DNA of 64,000 nt from Sphingomonas_O sp049318505 (GTDB lineage Bacteria > Pseudomonadota > Alphaproteobacteria > Sphingomonadales > Sphingomonadaceae), in assembly GCA_049318505.1 (NCBI GenBank), contig JBMOGG010000001.1:62001-126000 (forward strand), read 5' to 3'. The number at the start of each line of letters is the position of its first letter. Position 1 is the stretch's first letter. Made by a program: the position numbers and the translations under genes. The notes beneath the pieces were generated by a model that was not told the DNA's origin, did no database searches, and saw nothing but the letters and a program-made list of their open reading frames with translations. Below, piece after piece: positions 9,295-18,478 of this stretch.

Positions 9295-9507
9295 GGCAAA
9301 TATTTGGTCTGCGAATTTATTGCTTCGAACCTGCCGGGCCCTCAGGCTTTGGCTCAGACGGATCTGAACCTTGTCGTGCCCCCGCGTTTCGTCTCCGCGG
9401 TACGACGGCACAGCCTTCATCTCGCCAACTTGTCGGCAGCTCTGCACGCTGCCGGGCTCACCGATGAAATCGCGCGGGATTTGGTCGAATGCGCGCTCGA
9501 CGGTTAG
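9271..9507 (+). CDS. Small hypothetical protein, 78 aa
   Basis: Not recognised. The frame starts at an ATG 13 nt after a perfect TATAAT box and ends with helical-looking text (LHLANLSAALHAAGLTDEIARDLVECALDG would form one or two amphipathic helices; given here as LHLANLSAALHAAG then LTDEIARDLVECALDG). There is no clear Shine-Dalgarno sequence, so a short-leader mRNA is possible. It sits 50 bp before a decayed GAF-domain gene and could be a former partner of it. An overlapping minus-strand frame exists, so coding status is unproven. Confidence 0.35.
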   Translation: MSDFLLAKGKYLVCEFIASNLPGPQALAQTDLNLVVPPRFVSAVRRHSLHLANLSAALHAAGLTDEIARDLVECALDG

Positions 9508-9557
9508 CGCGACAGTCTGATGAGCGCGATCCGGGAAGAAAGGGGCTCGCAGTGAAT

Positions 9558-9809
9558 ATGAGGGAGTCAAAGCTGTTCGACGAGGCCGGACGGATCGCTT
9601 CGCTCAACCGTTATTACGTGCTCGATAGCGGGTGTGAGTAGCCATTCGACCGGATTATCGAACTTGTCCAAACCGTCTTCAAGGTGCCGATTGCTGTCGT
9701 CACGCGGGTCGATGTCGAACGACAGTGGTTGAAGTCGCAGCCTAGACTCGAGGTCGACGAGACGGCGCTTGACATATCGTTTTGTAACCACACCATATCG
9801 CGGCTTGAC
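9558..9809 (+). pseudogene. Remnant of a GAF-domain sensor gene (diguanylate cyclase/kinase type)
   Basis: Conceptual translation from the ATG at 9558 matches the N-terminal GAF domain found in many sphingomonad sensor proteins: FDEAGRIASLNRYYVLDSG, an in-frame TAG at 9639-9641, then PFDRIIELVQTVFKVPIAVV, VDVERQWLKSQ and LDISFCNHTI. Intact relatives read through the stop position and continue into output domains. Here the homology ends near 9809, just before the convergent acyl-CoA ligase gene, so the rest has been deleted. Both the stop and the 3' truncation argue for a pseudogene. Confidence 0.7.
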
Positions 9810-9825
9810 CGAAAGGCGCTGTGCC

Positions 9826-11619
9826 TCAGGCCCGGTAAAGCGCGTCCAGTTGTTCACCATACACGTCGCGAATCTTATGCCGACGGATCTTCATCGAGGG
9901 CGTCAGCATTTCATTTTCGACAGTGAAGGCGTCGGCAGTCAGGCAGACGCGCCGTACCTTTTCGGTCACTGAAAGCTCCGCATTGACCCGGTCGACCGCC
10001 GCCATGATCGCGCGCTGGACGGCGGGGTCGCCGCACAATGCCGTGCAGTCGGGCTTTACGTCGTTTTTGACGCACCATTCCTGCAGCCATTCGGGATCGG
10101 GTACGATCACGCCGACAAGGTGCGGCCGCCTGTCGCCCGCGACCATCGCCTGAATGATCTCGGGCTGCAGCGTCAGCATCCCTTCGACCTTTTGCGGGGA
10201 GACGTTGTCGCCCTTGTCGTTGACGATCAGGTCCTTCTTGCGGTCCGTGATGACGATGCGGCCAGCCTCGTCGATATGGCCAACGTCCCCGGTATGCAGC
10301 CAGCCATCGATTAGAACGCGTGCGGTTTCGGCTTCGTTGTTCCAATAGCCGTGCATGACCAGTTCGCCGCGAACCAGGATCTCGCCGTCCTCGGCAATGC
10401 GGACTTCGGTGTCCTTCATCGGCGGGCCGACGGTGTCCATCTTCAGCCCGACCTTCGGCCGGTTGCAGCTTATGACTGGTCCCGATTCAGTCTGGCCATA
10501 GCCCTGCAACAGGGTGAGGCCGAGTGCGTGGAAGAACACGCCGATCTCGGGATTGAGCGGCGCCCCCCCAGACACGAGCGCCTTGATGCGCCCACCGAAC
10601 TTGGCCTGGACCTTCGGTCGCAACGTCTTCTTGATAAAAAAGTCGACGGGCCGGTCCCAGAAGGGAATGCCCTTTTTCAGATCCTTGGCGCCCAGCGACA
10701 GCGCGCGGCTGAGCAGCTTCGGCGCGAGCCCGCCCTGCTTCTCGATCGTCTTGACGATTCGGGCGCGCAAAACTTCGAACAGGCGCGGCACGACGACCAT
10801 CAGCGTCGGGCGCACTTCTTCGATGTTCGAGGCCAGCTTTTCGAGCCCTTCTGCATAATAGATTTGCCCGCCCAGGCCGATCGGCAGGAACTGCCCGCCC
10901 GAATGCTCATAGGCATGGCTCAACGGCAGGAACGACAGGAAGATTTCGTCATCCCAGCCATAGTCGTTCGACACGATGTCGATGCAGCCCGCCACATTGT
11001 GCAGGATCGCGCCGTGATGCTGGCGGACGCCGCGCGGGGAGCCACCCGTACCGCTGGTATAGATGATGCAGGCGAGATCCTCGCGCTTCAAGCCGGCCGC
11101 TGCCGTCGTTGCCGCCGCGACGTCTGCGGCCTGGCTCGCAACCAGCGTCTTCCAGTCATGCAGCGTAACGTCGCCCGACTGGCCGACCCGAATGTCCTCG
11201 ATGCCGATCACGGCCTTGCAATGCGTTGAGCGCAGGACGGCGGGAAGCAGGGTCCGCGCGAGCTTGGCACTCGACACGATCGCGGCCTTGGCACCCGAAT
11301 CGCCCAGAATATGCGCGTGGTCGCGCTCGGTATTGGTGACATAGGTTGGTACGGTCACACAGCCCGCCGCCATGATCGCCAGATCGGCGATGCACCATTC
11401 GGGGCGGTTTTCGCTGACCAGCATCACCCGGTCGCCTGAAGAGAGCCCCATGGCCTTCAGCGCGGCGGCAAGGCTTGCCACTTCGCGCGCTGTCTGTGCC
11501 CAGCTGTGCGATTGCCACAGGCCGCCCGTCTTGTGCCACAGGAATGGTGCATCGCCGTTCACACGCGCGCGCGTGAAGAACATCGTCACCAGATTGGGAA
11601 ATGTTTCGAACGTCCGCAT
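9826..11619 (-). CDS. Long-chain fatty-acid-CoA ligase (FAA1/FadD15 type)
   Basis: A 597-aa AMP-forming long-chain acyl-CoA synthetase. Motifs: IIYTSGTGGSPRGV (P-loop), SFLPLSHAYEHSGG, LLQGYGQTESGPVISCNRP, GWLHTGDVGHIDEAGRIVI and TDRKKDLIVNDKGDNVSP. The loop and hinge texts match the FAA1/LACS branch rather than classical FadD. It would supply acyl-CoA for beta-oxidation or lipid synthesis at the cytoplasmic membrane. The upstream gene on the same strand, ggt, is 40 bp away. Confidence 0.9.
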   Translation of the reverse strand: MRTFETFPNLVTMFFTRARVNGDAPFLWHKTGGLWQSHSWAQTAREVASLAAALKAMGLSSGDRVMLVSENRPEWCIADLAIMAAGCVTVPTYVTNTERDHAHILGDSGAKAAIVSSAKLARTLLPAVLRSTHCKAVIGIEDIRVGQSGDVTLHDWKTLVASQAADVAAATTAAAGLKREDLACIIYTSGTGGSPRGVRQHHGAILHNVAGCIDIVSNDYGWDDEIFLSFLPLSHAYEHSGGQFLPIGLGGQIYYAEGLEKLASNIEEVRPTLMVVVPRLFEVLRARIVKTIEKQGGLAPKLLSRALSLGAKDLKKGIPFWDRPVDFFIKKTLRPKVQAKFGGRIKALVSGGAPLNPEIGVFFHALGLTLLQGYGQTESGPVISCNRPKVGLKMDTVGPPMKDTEVRIAEDGEILVRGELVMHGYWNNEAETARVLIDGWLHTGDVGHIDEAGRIVITDRKKDLIVNDKGDNVSPQKVEGMLTLQPEIIQAMVAGDRRPHLVGVIVPDPEWLQEWCVKNDVKPDCTALCGDPAVQRAIMAAVDRVNAELSVTEKVRRVCLTADAFTVENEMLTPSMKIRRHKIRDVYGEQLDALYRA

Positions 11620-11659
11620 GTCTCTCCTTCGTGCCGCGTGCGTGTCGCTAATGTTGGCT

Positions 11660-13327
11660 TTATTCGCTCAGTGCTTCGCCTTTTCCGCGCGGATCGGCTG
11701 CCCCCACCCAACCGCCGGGCGTGCGCTGGATCGCGTTCAGCTTCGAACCGAGATCGGTTGCGACGACCATGCGGCCAAGGGCGGCCAGCTCGTTCGACAT
11801 CGCCGACAATTTGGTGCCCTTTTCGACTAGGATAGCGTCGCCGCCGAAATAGATGTTTGGCAGGCCCAGCGCGTCGCGCGCCTGCAAGCCCCAGTCGAGC
11901 ACGCCGACCAGGGACTTCATCACATGCATGATGATGCGCTTGCCGCCCGCCGAGCCGACCGCCAGCATGACCTTGCCATCGGGGCCATAGACGATCGTCG
12001 GCGACATCGACGAAAGCGGCCGCTTGCCCGCCGCCACGGCATTGGCCACCGGCGCGCCGTCCTTGACGGGGGCGAAGGTGAAATCGGTGAGTTCGTTGTT
12101 GAGGACAAACCCTTCGGCGATCAACTGGCTGCCGAATGGTCCCTCGACGGTCGACGTCATGCTGGCGACATTGCCGGCACTGTCGACGGCCACGAAATGC
12201 GTGGTGCCGGCGACCTCGGACGACAGCGCTGCCGTACGGGCCTCGGCACCCGGCGGGGTGCCGGCCTCATATTTCGGCAATGACGTCTTCTCCGAAATCA
12301 GGGCGGAGCGCGATTTGACATAGGCCGGGTCGAGCAGGCCGGCGACGGGCACTTTCACAAAGCCGGGGTCGCCGAGATATTTCTCGCGGTCTGCATAGCC
12401 CAGCCCCATGGCTTCGGCGATCAGATGCCAGGCAACCGGACTGTCGGGACCCAGCGCCTTGATGTCGAAGCGTTCGATCATGCCCAGCATCTGCAGTACG
12501 GTGGTCGCGCCCGACGAAGGCGGCCCCATGCCGCAGACCTTGTACTGGCGGTAAGGGCGGCAGACTGCGGCTCGATCGACGGCCTTGTAGGCGGCGAGGT
12601 CTGCAGCCGTCAGTTGGGTGGCGTTGCGGGCAGAACCCGCGACCGCGGCGGTAATCGCGCGTGCGGTCTGGCCGGTGTAGAACGACCTTGCTCCCCCCTT
12701 GGCAATCCGGCGCAGCGTTGCCGCCAGCGCCGGGTTCCTGACTGTTTCGCCCTCCGCCTTGGGTCGGTCGCCGTTCCAGTAAATCGCGCGCGCAGCCGGA
12801 AAATCCTTCCATAACGGCGCCACCGTGCGCAGCAGCGACGCGGTCGGGGCGCTGACGGTGTAGCCTTCTTCGGCCAGCTTGATCGCAGGCGCGAACAGCT
12901 TGCCCCAGGCGAGCTTGCCCCAGCGCGCGTGGACGCGCTCCATCAGGCGGATGTTGCCGGGGACACCGACCGACTTGCCGCCGGGGAACGCCTCGATGAA
13001 CGGCAAGGGCTTGCCATCGGGGCCGAGGAACAGTTCGGGCTTGGCGCTGGCGGGGGCCTTTTCACGGCCGTCGACAGTGGCGAGGCGGCCGGTCCTGGCG
13101 TCGTGATACAGGAAGAACCCGCCACCGCCGATGCCCGAAGACTGCGGCTCGACCACGGTCAGCGCGAGCATCATCGCCATCATGGCGTCCGCTGCACTGC
13201 CCCCGTCGCGCAGGATCTGTTGGCCGGCCTCGGCGGCGCGCGGATCAGCGGCGGATACCACGCCCCCGTCGGCAAGGACGGGCTGGGCGACGAAAAGGGC
13301 GATCAGCCCGATGAGTTTGCGGATCAT
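11660..13327 (-). CDS. ggt: Gamma-glutamyltransferase (periplasmic, Ntn hydrolase)
   Basis: Hydrolyses or transfers the gamma-glutamyl group of glutathione in the periplasm; it is made as a proenzyme that cleaves itself before a catalytic threonine. The N-terminus is a signal peptide (IRKLIGLIALFVAQPVLADG). The nucleophile is the first Thr of GTTHFVAVD (about residue 375), followed by MTSTVEGPFGS, and the small-subunit SSMSPTIV and GSAGGKRIIMHV motifs are intact. The ATG at 13327 was preferred over the in-frame GTG at 13336 because AGGG lies at better spacing. Length (about 555 aa) is normal. Confidence 0.9.
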   Translation of the reverse strand: MIRKLIGLIALFVAQPVLADGGVVSAADPRAAEAGQQILRDGGSAADAMMAMMLALTVVEPQSSGIGGGGFFLYHDARTGRLATVDGREKAPASAKPELFLGPDGKPLPFIEAFPGGKSVGVPGNIRLMERVHARWGKLAWGKLFAPAIKLAEEGYTVSAPTASLLRTVAPLWKDFPAARAIYWNGDRPKAEGETVRNPALAATLRRIAKGGARSFYTGQTARAITAAVAGSARNATQLTAADLAAYKAVDRAAVCRPYRQYKVCGMGPPSSGATTVLQMLGMIERFDIKALGPDSPVAWHLIAEAMGLGYADREKYLGDPGFVKVPVAGLLDPAYVKSRSALISEKTSLPKYEAGTPPGAEARTAALSSEVAGTTHFVAVDSAGNVASMTSTVEGPFGSQLIAEGFVLNNELTDFTFAPVKDGAPVANAVAAGKRPLSSMSPTIVYGPDGKVMLAVGSAGGKRIIMHVMKSLVGVLDWGLQARDALGLPNIYFGGDAILVEKGTKLSAMSNELAALGRMVVATDLGSKLNAIQRTPGGWVGAADPRGKGEALSE

Positions 13328-13350
13328 GGCATGCACCCTAGGGCCCCGGA

Positions 13351-14385
13351 CTAAACCGCGTCTACCCCCACCGCATCGGCAACGCTGGCAAAACCGTCGA
13401 GCTTGAGCTGGCGAGTAAGGCCTTCGGCGATCCGGCGTACCAGCCCCGGGCCGTGATAGACCAGCGCGGAATAAAGCTGGACCAGCGAGGCGCCATTGCG
13501 GATTCGGGTATAGGCTTCCTCGGCACTGTCGATGCCGCCGGCCGCGATCAGGGGAATCGCGCCGCCTGTCGCCCGCCTGAAATCGCGGAGGCGCTCATAG
13601 GCATGGCCGCGCAACGGCACGCCCGACAGACCTCCTGCCTGTGTCTTGTGCGGGGAGCGCAAATTGTCGAAGCGCATGATCGTCGTGTTGGACACGATCA
13701 GCGCATCGACGTGGCCCGACGCCGCTTTGACGACGCCGTCGATATCGACCGGGGTCAGATCGGGCGCGACTTTGAGAAAAACCGGCGGCCCGTCAGCGAC
13801 CCGCGCCTGCGCAATGGCTCCCAGCAATTCTGTCAGCGGCCCCAGATCCTGTAGCCCCCGCAAGCCGGGCGTGTTCGGGGAGGAAATGTTGACCGTCAGA
13901 TAGTCCGCCACCCCCGACAACTTCCGCACGCCCGCAACATAATCCCCAATCCGGTCCGATGCGTCCTTATTTGCCCCGATATTGACGCCAACGACACCCC
14001 GCCGCCTCCGCCGTCCCAATCGCACCAGTGCCGCCGCTTGCCCCTGATTGTTGAAGCCCATCCGGTTGATCACCGCTTCGTCCTCGACCAGGCGGAAAAG
14101 GCGTGGCTTTGGGTTCCCCTCCTGAGGCAACGGGGTAAGCGTGCCGACTTCGACAAAGCCAAAGCCCAGCCCCAGCATGGCATCGGGTACCTCGGCATCC
14201 TTGTCGAACCCGGCGGCAAGCCCGACCGGCGACGGAAAATCCAGGCCGGCCACGCGCGTCGCCAGAACAGGATCATGTACGGCGGTTTGACGAGGCGCGA
14301 TTTTCAGTGCGGCAAGCGTCATGCTGTGGGCGCGCTCGGGGTCGAGGCGGAACAGGGCGGGGCGGGCGAGATCGAACAATGTCAT
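13351..14385 (-). CDS. pyrD: Dihydroorotate dehydrogenase, class 2 (quinone)
   Basis: Membrane-associated flavoenzyme that oxidises dihydroorotate to orotate with quinone as acceptor, the fourth step of UMP synthesis. Signatures include VGLAAGFDKDAEVPDAMLGL, VEVGTLTPLPQEGNPKPRLF, NRMGFNNQG, VNISSPNTPGLR and the catalytic Ser in that block, characteristic of class 2. The frame is open well upstream, but the ATG at 14385 (MTLFDLARPALFRLDPERAH) matches the usual N-terminus and gives 344 aa. It is the last gene of the minus-strand run and diverges from the leader/AraC region. Confidence 0.92.
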   Translation of the reverse strand: MTLFDLARPALFRLDPERAHSMTLAALKIAPRQTAVHDPVLATRVAGLDFPSPVGLAAGFDKDAEVPDAMLGLGFGFVEVGTLTPLPQEGNPKPRLFRLVEDEAVINRMGFNNQGQAAALVRLGRRRRRGVVGVNIGANKDASDRIGDYVAGVRKLSGVADYLTVNISSPNTPGLRGLQDLGPLTELLGAIAQARVADGPPVFLKVAPDLTPVDIDGVVKAASGHVDALIVSNTTIMRFDNLRSPHKTQAGGLSGVPLRGHAYERLRDFRRATGGAIPLIAAGGIDSAEEAYTRIRNGASLVQLYSALVYHGPGLVRRIAEGLTRQLKLDGFASVADAVGVDAV

Positions 14386-14445
14386 GGCGTTGCGGCTATC
14401 GCCCGTGCGCTGATTGGTCAAAACCGGGACACAGTCATCAAATTT

Positions 14446-14475
14446 TTGACTTATGTCGTTTCCGTCCAATACGGT
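14446..14475 (+). promoter_or_regulatory. Candidate promoter for the 14.5-kb leader or small RNA
   Basis: TTGACT at 14446-14451, then an 18-nt spacer and TACGGT at 14470-14475 (or 17 nt to ATACGG). The expected start near 14482 would give a transcript of about 110 nt that ends at the terminator at 14553-14592. This is pattern reading only; a divergent pyrD promoter must lie in the same 240 bp. Confidence 0.35.
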
Positions 14476-14522
14476 TCCTTGGCGTTCGACTACAAGCGGT
14501 CCTGCGACCCGAAGGGCTTCGT

Positions 14523-14549
14523 ATGGTTGATCCATATGAAAACCTTTAA
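14523..14549 (+). CDS. Possible 8-residue leader peptide
   Basis: ATG at 14523 begins MVDPYENL and stops with TAA at 14547-14549, three bases before the stem of a rho-independent terminator. AAGGG lies at a suitable distance upstream (14512-14516). A short translated frame placed against a terminator is the layout of an attenuator leader, but there is no run of codons for one amino acid, so any signal it senses is unknown. It may be chance. Confidence 0.25.
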   Translation: MVDPYENL

Positions 14550-14552
14550 CTG

Positions 14553-14592
14553 GCGGTCCGGACGAGCAATCGCCCGGACCGCTTTTCTTTTT
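14553..14592 (+). terminator. Rho-independent terminator on the plus strand
   Basis: Perfect 9-bp GC-rich stem, GCGGTCCGG (14553-14561) and CCGGACCGC (14574-14582), 12-nt loop, followed by TTTTCTTTTT. The T-run is only on the plus strand. No plus-strand gene of normal size ends here, so the terminator must serve a short transcript beginning in the pyrD-araC gap, or act as an attenuator for the AraC-type gene at 14627. Confidence 0.8.
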
Positions 14593-14626
14593 GTCCCTAA
14601 TGCCATAGCATGAGCCACAATGCGGG

Positions 14627-15511
14627 GTGATAACGGGCACAAAAATGGGTGATGCTGTGCAGTCGGCGAGCGCAGTGACGCTCGACTACGCCGTGCCGCC
14701 CGAGCATCTCCGCACCTATCTTTCGGTATTCTATGAGCTCAAGGCCGACGTGCCGCTCTGGGAAGATACCGATCGCGCCGATCTTGCCCAACTCCGCGTC
14801 AATCTGATGGGACGCGGAGAATACCGATTCGCCGACGGCCATGTGCAGCGCGCGCCCGAGATCCAGATCGTGGGACCGACCACCGGTCCGGTCGATATCA
14901 AGGTCTGGGGCCCCAGTCACTTGTTCGGCTGCGGTTTGCTACCCGCGGGCTGGGCAAGCCTGTTCGATTTCGAAGCGTCGCTCCTGGTAAACCGGGCGAT
15001 CGATGCGCGCGAATTATTTGGGGCAGAGCTTCGCGGCGTACCTGAAGCGCTGCGCGCGGCGTCGACCCTCGACGAGCGCGTGGGAATCGGGACGAAGTTC
15101 GCCGACCTCCTCATCGGGCGCGGCAAGTCGGCGGCGTTCGATTTCACGCGGATCGTCGACGACTGGCTCGATTCGCACCCCTCGCCCGATGTCGACACGC
15201 TCATCTTGGCAACCGGCCTGTCGCGCCGCCAAGTCGAGCGGCGCTGTAATGCCTATTACGGGTCGCCGCCCAAGTTGCTGTCGCGCAAGTATCGCGCGCT
15301 GAAGGCAGCGATTTCGCTCGCCAAGGGAGAGGTCGGCGCCCAGGAGTTGCTGGCTGGCGGCTTCTACGACCAGTCGCATTTCATCCGCGAGATCAAGGCG
15401 TTTACTGGCGTTACTCCGACCCGTGTTGCCGAAGATCTGCCGACGCTGGCCACGCTGACGCTCAAGCGCACCGAGTTCGAAGGGGTGGCACCGCTCGTCA
15501 AGAAGACGTGA
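14627..15511 (+). CDS. AraC-family transcriptional regulator
   Basis: A DNA-binding regulator of about 290 aa. The C-terminal two-helix-turn-helix domain is visible from about residue 190: LILATGLSRRQVERRCNAYY and LLAGGFYDQSHFIREIKAFT, with the closing G-V-T-P motif. The N-terminal 150 residues resemble the sensor domain of AraC proteins that contain a DUF6597-like or similar domain; no ligand can be named. The frame can start at GTG 14627 or ATG 14645. It precedes the SUF operator by 4 bp, so it ends right against the SUF promoter; nothing shows that it regulates SUF. Confidence 0.83.
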   Translation: MITGTKMGDAVQSASAVTLDYAVPPEHLRTYLSVFYELKADVPLWEDTDRADLAQLRVNLMGRGEYRFADGHVQRAPEIQIVGPTTGPVDIKVWGPSHLFGCGLLPAGWASLFDFEASLLVNRAIDARELFGAELRGVPEALRAASTLDERVGIGTKFADLLIGRGKSAAFDFTRIVDDWLDSHPSPDVDTLILATGLSRRQVERRCNAYYGSPPKLLSRKYRALKAAISLAKGEVGAQELLAGGFYDQSHFIREIKAFTGVTPTRVAEDLPTLATLTLKRTEFEGVAPLVKKT

Positions 15512-15543
15512 CATTTCAATCGGAGTGATTATATCCGATTGAA
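15508..15543 (+). promoter_or_regulatory. SUF operon promoter with Rrf2-type palindromic operator
   Basis: Perfect 10-bp inverted repeat TTCAATCGGA (15515-15524) and TCCGATTGAA (15534-15543) with a 9-nt centre. A promoter can be read around it: GTGACA at 15508-15513, 16-nt spacer, TATATC at 15530-15535. The operator therefore lies between and over the core promoter and ends two bases before the regulator's ATG. This fits autorepression by the Rrf2 protein encoded directly downstream, as known for IscR/SufR-type regulators. Confidence 0.7.
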
Positions 15544-15545
15544 CC

Positions 15546-15967
15546 ATGAGACTCACCGCCCAAGCCGATTATGCCGTCGTGATGATGAGCGCAGCCGCCC
15601 GTCACGGCTGCGGCGCGCGACTTTCGGCGACCTTGCTGAGCGAGGAAACAGGCGTTCCACTGCCGACCGCGCAGAAGCTGATGCAGCGGCTGGCAGGCGC
15701 GGGGCTGCTGTCCTCGCTGCGCGGGACAGGTGGCGGGTTCAAGTTGACGCGCCCGGCCGCCGCCATTTCGCTTGCCGACATCATCGAAGCCATCGAAGGC
15801 CCTATTGCCATGACCACCTGCGTCGACCCCAGAGTAGGCGCGGGGCACCGCGACGATTGCGCGCTGGAAGGGGCGTGCCAGACCAAGCCGCACTGGAGCG
15901 CCGTCAACGGCGCCGTGCGTGGCGCCCTTGCGGCAGTCCCGCTGACCCGATTGGCGGAGACGACGGC

Positions 15968-15971
<4 letters not shown>
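15546..15971 (+). CDS. Rrf2/IscR-type regulator of the SUF operon
   Basis: A 141-aa Rrf2 family winged-helix protein of the SUF-regulator subgroup. The N-terminal DNA-binding domain begins MRLTAQADYAVVMMSAAARH; the recognition region is PLPTAQKLMQRLAGAGLL followed by SLRGTGGGFKL. Three cysteines at C-terminal positions (TTC, DDC, GAC) match the cluster-ligand spacing of IscR-like proteins, so it probably senses iron-sulfur cluster status. Its ATG follows the operator by two bases and lacks a Shine-Dalgarno sequence. Its stop overlaps the sufB start by 4 nt. Confidence 0.88.
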
Positions 15972-17452
<1,481 letters not shown>

Positions 17453-17462
17453 CATCGAAGGC

Positions 17463-17735
17463 ATGACTGTCAACGAGCGGCTCGTCCCACATGGTTTGCT
17501 CGAGGCTTACGAGGAGGCGACGAGCGAAGGGCGCCTTGGCAAAATCAATGCCGTTTTGGTCAAAGTCGATCTTCGGCAAACCGTCACGGCCCTTACGGCC
17601 GCTCATCCCGAACGAAAAGCAAGGCGTTCCAACACCCATCCGTCGCTGAAAGAAATTGAAAATTATCAGGAATGGCAGATGCGGCTTGATCAGATTGAAA
17701 GCCAATATTGCGCAAAATGCCCGAAAGTGAACTAA
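17463..17735 (+). CDS. Uncharacterised 90-aa protein encoded between sufB and sufC
   Basis: Not recognised. The protein is hydrophilic and largely helical, rich in charged residues (GLLEAYEEATSEGRLGKINA, LKEIENYQEWQMRLDQIES), and ends with a CAKCPK motif, a CxxC that could bind metal or a cluster. Its ATG lies 10 bp after sufB and its TAA shares one base with the sufC ATG (TAATG), so it is embedded and coupled in the operon. A TTG at 17445 would extend it by six residues and overlap sufB. Location suggests a role near SufBC, but this is inference only. Confidence 0.65.
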   Translation: MTVNERLVPHGLLEAYEEATSEGRLGKINAVLVKVDLRQTVTALTAAHPERKARRSNTHPSLKEIENYQEWQMRLDQIESQYCAKCPKVN

Positions 17736-18478
17736 TGCTTCAAATCAGTAACCTCCACGCCGCCGTTGGTGACAAGCCGATCCTGAAGGGGCTGACGCTG
17801 TCGCTCAACCCGGGCGAGATCCATGCGATCATGGGGCCGAACGGGGCGGGGAAGTCGACGCTGGGTTATGTGCTGGCCGGGCGGCCGGGGTATGAGACCA
17901 CCGGGGGATCGGTGACCTTCAACGGGCAGGACCTCCTCGCCCTCGCTCCGCACGAACGCGCCGCCACAGGCCTGTTCCTCGGTTTCCAATACCCCGTCGA
18001 AATCCCCGGCGTGTCGAACGTCCAGTTCCTGCGCGAGGCGCTCAATGCGCAGCGCAAGCAGCGTGGCGAGGCGCCGCTTTCCGGTGCCGAATTCCTGAAG
18101 ATCGCGCGCGCACAGGCCGATGCGATGGGCATGGACATGGACATGCTCAAGCGCCCGGTGAACGTCGGCTTTTCGGGCGGTGAGAAGAAGCGCAATGAGA
18201 TGGTGCAGATGGGCATCATCGACCCCGCGCTTGCGATCCTCGACGAGACCGACAGCGGCCTCGACATCGATGCGCTGCGTGTCGTCGGCGACGGCATCAA
18301 CCGCATCATGCGCAAACCCGACAAGGCGGTGCTGTTGATCACCCATTACCAGCGCCTGCTCGATTACGTCCGTCCCGATTTCGTCCATGTGCTGGCCGAC
18401 GGCCGCATCACCCGCACTGGCGGTCCCGAACTCGCGCTCGAACTGGAGCGCGAGGGCTATCGGGAAATGGCCGCGTGA
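17735..18478 (+). CDS. sufC: Fe-S cluster assembly ATPase SufC
   Basis: ABC-type cytosolic ATPase of the SufBCD scaffold, 247 aa. Walker A is GPNGAGKST, the Q-loop region is LGFQYPVEIPGVSN (typical of SufC), the signature is GFSGGEKKRNEM, and Walker B is LAILDETDSGLDIDAL. The ATG at 17735 is preferred over an upstream in-frame ATG because it matches the family N-terminus and couples to the preceding stop. Confidence 0.95.
   Translation: MLQISNLHAAVGDKPILKGLTLSLNPGEIHAIMGPNGAGKSTLGYVLAGRPGYETTGGSVTFNGQDLLALAPHERAATGLFLGFQYPVEIPGVSNVQFLREALNAQRKQRGEAPLSGAEFLKIARAQADAMGMDMDMLKRPVNVGFSGGEKKRNEMVQMGIIDPALAILDETDSGLDIDALRVVGDGINRIMRKPDKAVLLITHYQRLLDYVRPDFVHVLADGRITRTGGPELALELEREGYREMAA

Noticed and set aside
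9684..9926. An apparent 80-codon gene in the 9.7-9.9 kb gap
   Set aside because: Its first 40 codons are the second half of the broken GAF domain; the rest is antisense to the acyl-CoA ligase gene.
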